From assembly GCA_025558075.1 (NCBI GenBank), contig JAHLKF010000018.1:248001-312000 (forward strand): a DNA stretch of 64,000 nucleotides. Direction: 5' to 3'. Position 1 is the first letter of the stretch. Each line of letters starts with the position of its first letter. This document shows positions 11,739 through 22,526 of the stretch, piece after piece. This DNA comes from Gaertneriomyces semiglobifer (taxonomy: Eukaryota > Chytridiomycota > Chytridiomycetes > Spizellomycetales > Spizellomycetaceae). The notes below the pieces were generated by a model. That model did not search any database and had not been told where the DNA came from. It saw only the letters and a program-made list of their open reading frames with translations. The translations under genes and the position numbers were made by a program.

Positions 11739-12597
11739 GATGAAGTGTTGCAGGTTGGGATATTTTACTTGCATGATAGCTTTTCATGCACAGTGGGGAT
11801 ACTTTTTCTTTTATTATTCTCTTTTTTTGCTAGCATTGACTCTATTGTCTGATTATGATTTTAGTTGGAATACATTTATTATTACTCTTCTTACACGGTG
11901 TTCGGGAATGTACAATGATCGTACGGGGATGATAATCTCTCTATCTACCCGATTGGATTCCCCCCTTACGAACCCCGATGGGAGAGCACACTCCACTGCT
12001 ACTCTATATCTACCTCCCATCCACACACACGCTCTCCCACTGTTCAATTCAATTCACCTCCAAATCGCACTTGGCACTCGCATCTCAGCCCAAATCCGAC
12101 ACTAATAACACGCGGATCGAAAGGAACGAATTCACCAATACTCCGATCGCATGCCACACACACTTTACGCGTTATGGCTTAATGTGACTGTGCCGTTCGT
12201 GGAATGGCTGAGTTTGCGGTTGCTTTGTGTGTTACGGGAGTTTAGCAGCTGTGTGGGTTATATGAGTGTGTAAGTGGGTGGGTGGGTATATATGAGGGAG
12301 TAGATGTCAGTTGAGATAGTGGCAAGAGAGAGAGAGAGGGAGAGAGAGAGAGAGAGAGAAGTAGTAGTGAGAGGTGTCAGTGTCAGTGTCAGTTGGTTGG
12401 AGTAGTGAGTGAGTGAGCGAGAGAGAGTGTGTGTGTGTGCGTGGCAAGAGAGAGGCAAGAAAGTAGAAGAGAGAGAGAGAGAGTGGCAAGAGAGTATAGG
12501 AGAGAGAGCGTGGCAAAACGGAGAGGAGAGAAGGAGGCGAGCGAGCGAGACGCAAAGGAGAGCCATAGAGTAGAAGAGCGACACGAGAATTAACATC
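11739..12597. other. Intergenic region with purine-rich (GA)n tract
   Basis: This is the region between the GH9 gene and the ABCA transporter. From about 12318 to 12555 the plus strand is almost pure purine: long (GA)n blocks, GTCAGT repeats and GAGTGAGTGAGCGAGCGAG. The tract runs up to 45 bp before the ABCA start, so it probably forms part of its promoter or 5' UTR. There is no gene. Confidence 0.5.
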
Positions 12598-15500
12598 ATG
12601 GCGGCAAAGTCTGGGTCAGTGCCCCAACTGGGTGCTCGCTCTGCCTCTGCGCTTTCAGAGATGGGGTATAACCCTGACGAAGATGTGTTGGAGGAAAAGG
12701 GCTTTTTTAGGAGTTGTTGGGATCAGTTGTGGATTATGTTGAAGAGGAATGCTATCTTGCAGGTAACAACAAAAACCAATGCGCACTGAAAAAGACAGAG
12801 AGAGATAGCTGACACTGTGTGTTGTCATTTTTAGATACGGTATACGAAATCGACACTTTCCCAAACCGTCATTGCACCATTGCTGTTCATGCTGCTCCTC
12901 TTCATTCTTCAAAAAGCCGATCACAACAATCAGAACAAGACCGTGCTTGATCCCCCGTCTGCACCCCTCTTTGGCGTCCCAGACTGTATTCCTGGAGAAT
13001 CAGGCTCCTGCATCAACTTTATGTACGTCGCCGCCTCTCCGACCGACGGCGGCCGGACCGAACAGATTCTGAGAGCGTTTGCGGATAAGAACGCCAAACG
13101 CACAGGAGTGACGTGGCCAATGGAGCAACCGATGACCAGCCTCCAAACCAAGGTGGAACGGAAAATGGGCATGGTCCCCGTCCCCGATCAGGACTTTATC
13201 TACGCCCACACGCTGGTGCATCCGAATGTCACCAATTGGGCAGTGACGTTTACGATCACCGACACCCCGATTCTGAATGTCGCGTATCAGGTGTGGTATA
13301 ATGCCTCGCGGATTGGGAATGGGACGGATGTGTTTGGACGCGAGTTGGTGTCGGTGATGCGCGGGTTGGATGAGGCCATTATTGGGGTGCTGAATGGGGC
13401 GACTGTCAGTGCGAATGTGGATGTGACGCTCAAGGATTGGCCGACGATCCCGCCGCGTCAAGTGTCCGATTCCATTGTGCAGAATCTGGGACCCGTGTTC
13501 TTCTTTTGCTCGGAGATGGTCATTTTTATTAATATCCTGAACCAAATCGTCAGTGAGAAAGAAGCCAAGTTGCGACACTCTATGCAAATGATGGGTCTCC
13601 GAACGGGGATCTATTGGTTATCGTGGTTCATTTCTACCATGTGGCTTGTCGCCATTAATTCCCTTGTGACGGGGATCTGGGGATTGATCTTTGGGTTCTC
13701 GGCCTTTAAGAACACGAATTTCGGAGTGGTGATTGTCACCTTCTTTTTGTTCGGGCTCGGAATGCTGAGTCTTGCGTTCCTGATCACCACATTCGTCCGA
13801 CGCGCCCGCACCGCGATCCTAATCGGAATCTTCATCTTCATCATCGGCCTCCTCTTTGAGAGTTTCGTGTTCTCGTCGGCGTACGTAGGATACATCTGGT
13901 GGGACCAAGGCACGGCCCCCGCCGCCTACAAAGTCCTCATGTTCCTCCCGTTCTTCAATTTCGGAAAGATCTTTTTGGATTTCACGACATTGACCACTGG
14001 GCGGTTGGATTCCCTGACCAGTACGTTTATCCCTGGCCCTGGGTTTCCCTGGAGCCAGTTGTATGAAAAGATCCCGAGTGATCTTACACCCATTTATTCG
14101 AACGGAAACGTGCCGGATATTCCTGTCCCTGTTGAATCGTGGTACCTTTTGTTAATGAATATCGCCCTGTACGGTGTGTTGACGCTCTACTTTGACGCTG
14201 TGATCCCGGACGAGTTTGGAATGTGTTACCCCTTCTACTTCTTCTTGGTGCCCAAGTACTGGGGCATCGGCGGGTCACAGACGACAGGCGAAAAGGAATG
14301 GATTGCTGCAGAACGCGCAAAAGGGGTTGTGGATTCGGGAGAAGTCAAAAACGCCGATGTGCAAGCCGAAAAAGAGAAAGCGTTTGATGACCGATCCTCC
14401 CCTGCGCCTGCCATCCGCATCTTGAATCTCCGGAAAGTCTATCAGAACGGGTGGTTCAAGAGCAAGAAGGATAAGGTTGCCGTTAAGGGATTGAATTTTG
14501 CGTTTGAGACGGGCAAGTTGTATTCGTTGCTTGGACAGAATGGGGCGGGAAAAAGTACGAGTATGAATATTTTGAGTGGGTTGACACCCGCGAGTGATGG
14601 GGATGCGAGAATGTTTGGGTTGAGTATCAAGACGGGTTTACCGAGGATTAGGAGGTTTTTGGGAGTGTGTCCGCAACATGATTTGTTGTTTGGGGATTTG
14701 ACCGCTGAAGAACATATTCGGTTGTATGCTGGGTTGAAGGGTGTGAGGGCGGATAAAGTCGATGGTGAGTTTTTTGACGCAGTCCCCCTTTTTTCTTTCT
14801 GCAAGTCACCAGGGAAATTCGTATTTCTGTTCGCAAAACGAGCATAACTTTTATATTAAACTGTTTCTTTTTCGTTTGTGTAGAATTGGTAGAAGACCGT
14901 CTCACAGCCGTCCGTCTCCACCGCGTCCGCAAGCATCTCACCTCCACCTACTCCGGCGGCATGAAACGTCGTCTCAGTCTCATCATTTCCACACTAGGCA
15001 ACCCCCGCATCGTCTTCCTCGACGAACCCACCACCGGAATGGACCCCGTCAACCGTCGTCACGTCTGGCACTTTATCGAAAAATTCAAACGCGGCCGTGT
15101 CATCGTTCTCACAACCCACAGTATGGAAGAAGCCGACGTCCTCGGTGACCGCGTCATCGTCATGGCCCACGGCCGCGTTCGTGCAACAGGAACCAGTGTC
15201 GGTTTGAAAGCCCGCTACGGAGGCGGATACCGCGTATCCATTATCACTCCACCCACAGAAACCGACGCTACCACAACCCACATTTCCAATACGTATCCAC
15301 GTGCAGTTCTTGAAGATGATGCGGCCGGCGCGTTGTTATATACCTTCCCCAAAGATGCGGAACAGGACGTGCCGAGACTCGTGAGAGAGTTGGAACTGAG
15401 GGGGGGAGCGTGGGGGATTGGGTTGACTACCCTTGAAGAGGTGTTTTTGAGGGTGGTGAGGGAAGCGAATCCTGGAGGGTATAGTGGTTATGAACGTCCC

Positions 15501-15620
15501 GGCGGCGCGGCGGGACAGACGGAGAGAGGGGATGGGAGAATTGATGGTCAGGAAATGGAGAGTGTGAGACGGAGGACGTTGCAGAGGAGTTTGAGTAGGG
15601 GGAGGATGCAGGATGAATGA
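12598..15620 (+). CDS. ABCA-type half-size ABC transporter, 943 aa, three exons
   Basis: Exons are 12598-12762, 12835-14764 and 14884-15620, and both introns preserve phase. One TM helix lies near residues 68-85 ([14 protein letters not shown]), followed by a roughly 200-residue extracytoplasmic loop. A cluster of five or six helices at about 285-520 includes [20 protein letters not shown], the ABC2-type region typical of ABCA. The single NBD has Walker [10 protein letters not shown] (about 622), signature [10 protein letters not shown] (about 721), Walker [14 protein letters not shown] (about 741) and the H-loop TTHSMEEAD. The tail is Arg/Ser-rich. It must dimerise to act. ABCA proteins move lipids in animals. 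Half-size forms occur in plants, protists and some early-diverging fungi but not in most yeasts, which is a clue to the lineage. The 5' exon is only 55 codons but encodes the expected cytosolic N-terminus. Confidence 0.92.
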
Positions 15621-16138
15621 CCGGGAAACTTTAACAACCACCGCTGAACACTTTTTTTTTTTGATTGTTTTGGTAGTTTAGATTAATGAATACTGGCTTG
15701 TGTTTTATATGGATAGTCGGTCTTTCTTGCGTGTGCGCTGCGTTTGGTTCCCCCGTGGTGTCTACGTATTTTGTGGTGTCGTTTTTGGATTGACGGATGA
15801 GGTGTTCGGGTCCGCACAACATATACTCTTTATGTTCTGTTTTTTTTGTGGAAGAAAACTCCCTTGAACATACTTTTTCCTTTATTTGGCGTGAGAAACT
15901 TTATTTCTGGTGTACTATTTGTGCATATTCCGTTCTATGTTAATTTTCGTTCTAACTCCCTTTATCACCATCCGTGATGATCACCAAAAGTCTGTCTGCA
16001 TTTCCAGAAGAACCCAAACCAGAGATAACACGTAAGTAAAAGACCAAGGCGGGCTTAGTCCAAGAGTCCGACTTTGGGAGAACATTGTAATCGTACCGTA
16101 CATCATACCATGGCGGACATACACATATACATATACGA

Positions 16139-16233
16139 TACTTGATCCAGTGAATGGCTTTTGATCACCACATATATGCCGACACGATCTCCCCTCCCCT
16201 AAAAAAATAGTAAAAGTAAGAGTAAGAGCAAGA
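16139..16233 (+). repeat. Dispersed direct repeat, copy 1
   Basis: This is an imperfect copy of 16797-16889. The shared blocks, in order, are TACTTGATC, GTGAAT.GCTTTTG, CATATATGC, ACACGATC, CCCTCCCCTAAAAA and GTAAGAGTAAGAGCAAGA. The two copies lie in the same orientation 560 bp apart. Only copy 2 runs on into a long hexanucleotide array. Confidence 0.6.
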
Positions 16234-16796
16234 CCCCGCTGACCCAGCGGTCACAATATCGCACACTCTTTAGAACCCGAGAGATCTCGGAACCAAAAGA
16301 CCTGTTTTTGCGCGTTGGTAGTAGCCGATTCTGCTCCGCAATAGATGTACCCGCTGGGAGGCGGGTCGTGCCATCGGCGGTTCGCTCTGTCAGTGCGAAA
16401 CGATTGTGCTAACTTTAAAGGTGTGGTTGGTCCGCAGGACGCATTGTTAGTGAATTAAATGGAGGAGGACGAACAGTGCGACTTACCTCGCAAAGTTCTT
16501 GAAGTTCTTCGGTATTGTAGCGTGGACACGAGGCTGAGCACGCATTGAAACGGGGTTATACCCGCTTTGTGAATAAGGGCACACTTTTTGATATTGGCCT
16601 TTAGTATGCGTGGGTCTCCGCTTCCCAGCTACATGTACATTGAATGAATGGACAGCAAAAGCAAGTAAAGTCATGATGAGAAAATGAAAAATAATTTGCT
16701 GGTAAATCGAACACAATCGCTGTGCGTCGACTTAAGGGTTCGCTTACGCTTGCGGCCTCCTGCCTGTACATCCCCATCCCCGTCCCTGTCAACGTT

Positions 16797-16889
16797 ACTT
16801 GATCGAGTGAATAGCTTTTGGTCCGACATATATGCATACACGATCCCCCCTCCCCTAAAAAGTAGTAAGAGTAAGAGCAAGAGCAAGAG
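16797..16889 (+). repeat. Dispersed direct repeat, copy 2
   Basis: This is the second copy of the element at 16139-16233. Its 3' end (AAGAGTAAGAGCAAGAGC) continues directly into the (AGAGCM)n array, which suggests that the array grew from the short AAGAG-rich tail of this element. Confidence 0.6.
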
Positions 16890-17039
16890 TAAGAGCAAGA
16901 GCGAGAGCCAGAGCAAGAGCCAGAGCAAGAGCCAGAGCTAGAGCAACGGCCAGAGCAAGGGCCAGAGCTAGAGCAACGGCCAGAGCAAGGGCCAGAGCAA
17001 GGGCCAGAGCACGAGCAAGAGCAAGAGCAAGAGCAAGAG

Positions 17040-17070
<31 letters not shown>

Positions 17071-17085
17071 AAGAGCAAGAGCCAA
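16858..17085 (+). repeat. (AGAGCA/AGAGCC)n hexanucleotide array
   Basis: About 38 tandem six-base units alternate AGAGCA, AGAGCC and AGAGTA, with a higher-order block (AGAGCTAGAGCAACGGCC) repeated near 16935-16985. The strand is purine-rich with no T except in a few variant units. No gene uses it. Confidence 0.85.
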
Positions 17086-17276
17086 CAATATACTGCTCGT
17101 TTCGGCCGTTGGCGTACGATGACAATCAGCAGTTGTGAGTCGCGGGAGCAAGGCCGCCCGCCGCGGTCGTTGGATCGTCTATCTAGGGTTCGTCAAATGG
17201 AATGTGAACAAACAAGAAGTAGAAATCGATACTCTTTCCGTGGTGCGCACAAGATTGAACGGGTCATGCGGTGTGA

Positions 17277-17812
17277 TCAATGGGATACTCCAACATGGAA
17301 CTCGTTCCAGATGGACTGGTAAGGAAGCTCGATTTGGTTCTCGTTTGTCGTATTGGTGCAGTTGGATGGGATGAGGACTATTAGTGCGAGGTTGTGGGTT
17401 CTACGCGAGACAGGCTGGTCGAGCGAAGAGGTCGAGGAGTCGAACGTTACGTTTGTGCACAACAGGCGTATAGAATGTCGCATCTCGCTCGGTTGGAGCG
17501 AAGAAGAGGAGGAGTCGTAGGTTACGTTTGAATTCGATATACCTGATTTTTGGATGAACGCGAACAACGTTTGTCGTAGACGAGTGCTTTTCGGGTAGTT
17601 AAGGATTCCAATCATCTCGGGCATGTCGTAGTCAGACACAGAAACCGTGGCGGAGAGCTCCAGTATGAAGTTGCTAGTACGCAATACGTCTTCTATCAGC
17701 TGTCAAAAGCGAATGGGCGATACCTTCTCGTGAGACGGACATTTGTTCCACGCTGCTGGTAACGCACTGACAGGGTCAACCATCCAGGAAAGCAGATGTG
17801 AAAAGTTCACTT
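17277..17812 (-). pseudogene. Possible broken or spliced gene remnant, no recognised family
   Basis: On the minus strand an acceptor-like TTCTTGTAG at 17821-17813 opens a frame with protein-like composition (NFSHLLSWMVDPVSALPAAW). It meets a TGA in CGCTTTTGACAG at about 17705 and then continues in the same frame for 135 codons to a stop at 17277. The TGA lies in a 24-nt stretch that begins GTATCG and ends GACAG and is a multiple of three. It is either a nonsense mutation or an unusually short intron. A second possible intron begins at AAATCAG|GTATAT. An imperfect internal repeat encodes NVTYDSSSSSL and NVTFDSSTSSL. Two good donor sites (GTAAGTAT, GTAAGCAC) upstream at about 17960-18030 hint at further exons. 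The family is not recognised. Confidence 0.3.
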
Positions 17813-18100
17813 CTACAAGAAAGCAATGAAAACAAACGATGTGTGAGAAGCAGCGAATACAATGCAAGGCCTACTGGGAATCCAACCTGAAGCGATGCAA
17901 AATTTGGATGATGCTTCCCACAAGGCGTCCCCAGCGTTAGTTGGTGCGAGGACACTGAGATACTTACGTTGCATGCTTGGATCTGCATCGGACCTCCAAA
18001 GTCACGCGAAAATCACGGGTGGTGCTTACCTCATATTATGGCTGCTATTAGCAGGTATTGCCCATTGCTCTCCGCTTTACTCGTATAAGTGTGAAAATGA

Positions 18101-18316
18101 CCTTCGTATGGCAGGTCGCGACGCGTCTGTTCCAATGCCCTGCGACGAAGGGTAATCTTGCGAATGTTTCCTATGTAAAGCAAAGACGCCGCCATAGCCG
18201 AGTGGTCTAGACCTGGGCATCTTGAGCGCTGTAAGGCCGGGAACGCAAGTTCGATTCCGGGGAGGTGCACTTTGCAATGATAGATGCCATGGGCTCGGTA
18301 CTTTTGTTATTTTTCG
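18101..18316 (+). repeat. Pol III-like repeat (tRNA-related SINE-like), copy A
   Basis: This is a unit of about 215 bp, also present at 23346-23563 and 23594-23790 (both minus). It contains an A box TAGCCGAGTGG (18195-18205), a B box AGTTCGATTCC (18250-18260) and a downstream T-run (TACTTTTGTTATTTTT, from 18301) fit to end Pol III transcription. The tRNA fold is not closed: neither the acceptor nor the T stem pairs, and the palindrome GGTCTAGACC replaces a normal D arm. So this is not a working tRNA gene. About 90 bp upstream of the A box is conserved between copies, so the mobile unit is larger than the tRNA-like part. Confidence 0.65.
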
Positions 18317-18520
18317 ATTGCCCATATTGAACTATATTGTTTTCTCTGTAAAGAGGCATGGTTGACCTATGTGTGTATGAACGGTGACAGCGTGTTCCCG
18401 CATGATCACTCACTGATGTCTTAAATGAGGCTGTCGAGGTTTGCTCGAAGGTCGATCGACGTTAAACAGCCAATGTTTCTTTAATAAGGTGCACAAGATG
18501 ACAACTTCAGCGAGTAAAGC

Positions 18521-18574
18521 CGAGGTGCACTTGCTGTGATAGATAGACTGGGCTCGGTACTTTTGTTGTTTCTT
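18521..18574 (+). repeat. Pol III-like repeat, 3' fragment (copy D)
   Basis: The segment from GAGGTGCACTT to GGGCTCGGTACTTTTGTTGTTT matches only the last 55 bp or so of copies A-C, downstream of the B box. It is a 3' fragment, as expected of 5'-truncated retroposed copies. Confidence 0.55.
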
Positions 18575-19066
18575 TGTGTGATTCCTAACACAAAGGACAT
18601 TAGCTGACCAGTGAATGGGCATCTCTAGTGATAACTGAACCAGTGTGGGCTGTATTGAATGTGGCTTCCCCGCTGCTGACGAGAGTACGGCAAGGGTTTG
18701 TACAATCGGGTGTCTTTAAGATCACTACTAGAGCAAGAAGATACTCACGCACGGAAACGCCACGGGAAGCAGCAATGTTTGTTCCTCAGCACCCAATGCG
18801 TATGCTTCGTAATGGCTGGTCATTCCTTGTCACCTACTGTTGAGATAGGGTGCTGGCTTCCGACCTTTCTGAATGCATGCGTTCAATGCTCCTGGTCGTG
18901 ACTCAGGGCGTTCTTGGTTGAATCTATCCTGCACACACACATTCATCGACTTTCGCTGCAGCTTAGCATGACGACAGCGACGAGCATCAACAGGACAATG
19001 ATGGGGCGTACACTCCGATGGTCATTGTTCCGGAGAATATGTCGCCTCAACAACTGGTCCGTCTCA

Positions 19067-19075
19067 CATAAAAGG
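19067..19075 (+). promoter_or_regulatory. TATA-like box of the C2H2 gene
   Basis: CATAAAAGG lies about 80 bp upstream of the ATG at 19155. Its form and distance are close to those of the TATAAAAGG upstream of the T1-domain gene. Confidence 0.4.
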
Positions 19076-19154
19076 GGCGACGGGATTTTCCCAGGCACGA
19101 CGAGACCAGGACGGACAGCATTTACGAGATCACAACCTCATACATTCCATACCT

Positions 19155-19826
19155 ATGTTCTATCAACAAAGCTCCCCACAAGTTGCCATGCAATTGGCAA
19201 AGCCTCAACGTCCCCGCCGGTTCCTCTGTGAAGTCTGTCCCCGAGCATACACGACACGCCGCGGCCTGCGACGGCACTGCGGGTCCGCCGGCCACACTTT
19301 TGAAGGCCAGCCTGTACAATCACCCAAAAGGGTCAAGGATCAGAAAGCCAGAAGCAGTCCTACCAACCCGACACAAAACCCCGACACTGATTCTCCGGTG
19401 GCAAAACGGCGCAAGCTCAACGACCCCGCCAACCAAGAAGTACCGCAATGGCCGCCAAACGCCAGACTCCTCAAGCGGTACCCGCAAACCTACGAGTCCA
19501 TGCCGAGGGTGCCTGGAACCTACCGCCCGGTCACCTTCTTGGAGGCCCTCAACTCCAGTTCGGTGGAGCTCGCTGCGGCGCTCTACTACGATCTCCCGAT
19601 CTTGCGGCTCCAGGATCCGCAGGTAGACTTTGCGGCAATCTACCTGGAGGCCTTCGTCAAGCGTGCCATTGACGACCGTAGACGGGCACTACGGGACGAG
19701 GAGATTACCCGTGCCGCATGGGCCCAGTGCCGCGCTGGGAATGCCGGCGCCAAGAGAAAGCGGCCGGAAGGCGATGTCCACGTCGAAGTGGAGGACGAGC
19801 ATCGGATTCCTGATATTGCCGCGTAG
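19155..19826 (+). CDS. Single C2H2 zinc-finger protein, 223 aa
   Basis: This is an intronless frame with noticeably higher GC than its surroundings, which supports coding. One C2H2 finger sits near the N-terminus (FLCEVCPRAYTTRRGLRRHC...H, residues 24-47). A basic, proline-rich segment with a likely nuclear localisation signal (KRRKLND, about 85) follows. The C-terminal half is helical (VTFLEALNSSSVELAAALYYDLPILRL) and ends in a Lys/Arg-rich then acidic tail (KRKRPEGDVHVEVEDEH). It is probably a nuclear DNA- or RNA-binding protein. I do not recognise a specific orthologue. Confidence 0.7.
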   Translation: MFYQQSSPQVAMQLAKPQRPRRFLCEVCPRAYTTRRGLRRHCGSAGHTFEGQPVQSPKRVKDQKARSSPTNPTQNPDTDSPVAKRRKLNDPANQEVPQWPPNARLLKRYPQTYESMPRVPGTYRPVTFLEALNSSSVELAAALYYDLPILRLQDPQVDFAAIYLEAFVKRAIDDRRRALRDEEITRAAWAQCRAGNAGAKRKRPEGDVHVEVEDEHRIPDIAA

Positions 19827-20204
19827 CTTGGGGCCGGCCGCCTTGCACCACCAACGCCGCACGGCATCAATCACCAACGCGGCGTCCTGTACGTGTTCCT
19901 CCCGTCGGCATGAAGAAAAAGGACAAGGAGTTACGTTGAATGGTTTTTTTAAGTAGAGATGTGGACCCTCTGTGATCTGTACCAGGACTATTACGCTTAT
20001 TATTCTGTTATTTTATTGTCAATAAGGTTTTCAACAACACGTATATGGGCCGAGGCACAAAGCTGTAATTACTTTTTTTAGTCTACCGAGGCGGACTGTG
20101 TTGAAGACACATCCGTTTCCTGAGAAAGACCAACGATGACGATGAGATGCAACGGAATATGAGAGAGAAAGAGAGAGAGAGTATGGATTGCGTGGACACA
20201 CACG

Positions 20205-20579
20205 TTAGTCGTCGCTGCTTGGTGATGCCGAATAACAAATAATCTCATCAAAGGCACTTGTGACTAACGAGAGCACTTGTTTGTACCTTATCAGAATCGA
20301 GAAAGCTTCGGGCTTCTCACGTGCAATGTCGCCATAACTAGCGCCGTCCAACTTCCTCGTTCGAAATGAAAAAATACGGACTGACATCCCCACTCCCAAG
20401 TTCAGAGTCGGAGAAGAGACCTGAAGCGTATCTGAGCAGAGAGAACGACTTTTGATCTTTTGACAGTCCTTCGATGGGTATGCACGGACACCGCTACAAA
20501 TCAGTGCTATCAACGCCGCAGTTCTTTCTTCGACCGCGACGACGAATATCCAAGTGGTTAACTTGCCGTTGTGGTTCAT
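20205..20579 (-). CDS. Hypothetical protein, 124 aa (weak)
   Basis: The frame starts at an ATG at 20579-20577 (MNHNGKLTTWIFVVAVEE) and ends just inside a low-complexity GA region. The amino-acid mix is ordinary, with a hydrophobic stretch near the N-terminus (WIFVVAVEERTAALIALI) that could be a TM segment. No homology is recognised, and no clear TATA box or polyadenylation signal is seen. It could be chance. Confidence 0.25.
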   Translation of the reverse strand: MNHNGKLTTWIFVVAVEERTAALIALICSGVRAYPSKDCQKIKSRSLCSDTLQVSSPTLNLGVGMSVRIFSFRTRKLDGASYGDIAREKPEAFSILIRYKQVLSLVTSAFDEIICYSASPSSDD

Positions 20580-20971
20580 GATTGGAAAGTCCCATTTCCT
20601 CACGGAATATGAGCTTGTTCAAAGAAATGGATTCAAACTGCACCAAAGGCACAGCGGCCAGGCATGGCATTTTTTTTGGGTCGAGTGGTAAATGATCCTT
20701 CGGTGTCGCAATTCCTTTTCACCAAAGGATGCTAGAGTTTTCCAGTGCTACGATCAACACCCCTGTTGGAACTATTAGCTCCATATCCCGCGTAGTGCCA
20801 GCAGTGCCCAAAAGTTTTGATACAATAACCAGGAAAACACATAAATGGATCAATTCATTACTCTCTATCGCCGAGCATAGCAGCTTGTTGCACTCGTCGA
20901 TGAAAGGGCATGTCAGTCGTTATTGATAAGAAGCCGTCGGTGGGAAAACATCAATCGCGGACACCAACAGG

Positions 20972-20980
20972 TATAAAAGG
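20972..20980 (+). promoter_or_regulatory. TATA box of the T1-domain gene
   Basis: A consensus TATAAAAGG lies 69 bp upstream of the ATG at 21049, on the coding strand. Confidence 0.65.
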
Positions 20981-21048
20981 CCAGCTGCCTCACTGACAAG
21001 GCGGAAGCAGAACAAGTGCAAGTTTCGCAGTGGGCGCTAGTAGTTACG

Positions 21049-21723
21049 ATGAGTTTCTCCGGTATTACCAAGGATCTAGTGACGTTCAACGTTGGTGGGA
21101 AACTCTTCACCACATCTCGATCCAACATCAACCTTTACCCCGAGTCACTACTGGCAAACCTCATTGCCCAGATTTCCACCGGCGATCCGAAGCAAGAGAT
21201 CTTCATTGATCGGGATCCAGAAACATTTGCGGTCATTCTACAATACCTTCGAACTGGAGTCGTTGATATCACCGGGCACACGGTTTCACCAGCTGGTCTG
21301 GCTGCCGATGGAGCTTTTTACCATCTGCCGGAGGTCGTCGCTGAGGCCAAGAAGCTTTTGGCGAGAGCATCTAAACCTCTATATTACCTCTATTCCTGTT
21401 CACAGACCGACGGATGTTGGATGAACCACCCAAGGCGGACGCGGACCTCGATAATTCGAGAGATGCAGCGGGTGACAGCCGTGGATGAACCAGGTACACT
21501 ATTGAACCCTCAGGAAGCCGGTCTAGGTTCACGTCTTGGAAATTGGCGGCTTGTAGGCAAGTCGACTGGTCTGTCGTTCTTCGACAGTCAGTTGACCGGG
21601 TTGTTGTCGACTTTAAACGCCGATGGCGAGGAATGGGCAATCCAGGACGTACGGGTGCAAGAAAATTCAGCACTTTATGAATACGGAGAGTTTGTGATGT
21701 ATTGCCTAGTGAGGCGCCGGTGA
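21049..21723 (+). CDS. T1/BTB (KCTD-like) domain protein, 224 aa
   Basis: This is an intronless gene. Residues about 8-105 form a potassium-channel tetramerisation (T1) type BTB fold: LVTFNVGGKLFTTSRSN, then DRDPETFAVILQYLRTG, then a helix with AGLAADGAFYHLPEVV. There are no TM segments, so it is a soluble KCTD-like protein and not a channel. The C-terminal 110 residues (LLNPQEAGLGSRLGNWRLV) are not recognised. Animal KCTD proteins act as Cul3 adaptors or oligomeric scaffolds, and the role here is not known. The ATG at 21049 has a TATA box upstream and no in-frame ATG before it. Confidence 0.82.
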   Translation: MSFSGITKDLVTFNVGGKLFTTSRSNINLYPESLLANLIAQISTGDPKQEIFIDRDPETFAVILQYLRTGVVDITGHTVSPAGLAADGAFYHLPEVVAEAKKLLARASKPLYYLYSCSQTDGCWMNHPRRTRTSIIREMQRVTAVDEPGTLLNPQEAGLGSRLGNWRLVGKSTGLSFFDSQLTGLLSTLNADGEEWAIQDVRVQENSALYEYGEFVMYCLVRRR

Positions 21724-22526
21724 TGGAGTGCGTGGTAGGATGGAAATTTAGAACTCTGTGGTCTACGAAAGTTTGAGTGAAAAGGAAATCCATGTTCGTA
21801 GTGTCGCAGCAGTCAGTGAACAGCAGGTTCCGATTTTGATTTCCTTTGTTATTCTTCGTTACCTCTATAAGTGATGAGCCCATCGACTGCATGATTGTCC
21901 TTACCCAGCCTTCCGCATGTTGTGCATGCTTTCCCTTTCAGTGGCGCCATTATGCTCAGTAGACGTTATTTCCACACACGAACGCTTATAACACCAGGCA
22001 CCTTCCACCCAAACAGTGTGGTTGCTGAGCCCTCATTCTCTCCTGTCCGTTCAAAAGCGGTCAACGGCTGCGGCAAAAGCAGGCCAACAATGAAGTGACA
22101 TTCTGGCTGTGTACTGAAGATAAGATCTACGACGGTTCAAATCTGCGAATTAGACCATGGTGTGGGAAGTCGCTTCCATTGGTAGTAGAGTCCACCGTCA
22201 TCCGAAGTTCCTGTAGTTCAGTCAGAGAATGCAAAGGTGTGGTGAGAAAATGCGATTGTAATAGTCGGGGTAAGCGTACCATCCCGCCTGGAACGTAAGC
22301 ATCAAGGTGCACCTCCCGTGAACCCTTGCATTACGTTAACCGCTTATATATGCTCGGTGGTAATCCGGTGGTTCGGTGACTGGGGGCCGTAATGTCAAGT
22401 CATTACCATGTAAAGGTACTACATACACAGTATACAGCTGTGTTTGATTGTTGGATCTTCATCATCTTGAGACTGCCGCTATTTGAATTCAATATTGGGG
22501 CATTGGAGAGACAAAAACAAAAGAAG
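21724..22526. other. Intergenic region with a tRNA-like 5' half
   Basis: No gene is seen. At 22207-22232 the plus strand reads GTTCCTGTAGTTCAGTCAG, very like the first 20 bases of the tRNA-Val at 22598-22527, but no anticodon arm or B box follows. Confidence 0.45.

Larger units (their letters stand above)
15621..17276. other. Gene-poor repeat-rich region
   Basis: No convincing gene lies here. The stretch holds poly-T runs after the ABCA stop, a duplicated segment of about 95 bp (16139-16233 and 16797-16889) and the hexanucleotide array at 16858-17085. Long minus-strand ORFs rich in Ser/Cys/Gly or Leu/Ala at 16600-17150 are translations of that array. Confidence 0.55.

Noticed and set aside
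16601..17151. Minus-strand ORFs rich in Ser/Cys/Gly and Leu/Ala
   Set aside because: They are translations of the AGAGCM hexanucleotide array.
18181..18270. Functional tRNA gene at the A/B-box element
   Set aside because: The A and B boxes are present, but the acceptor and T stems do not pair and no anticodon loop is closed. It is treated as a repeat.
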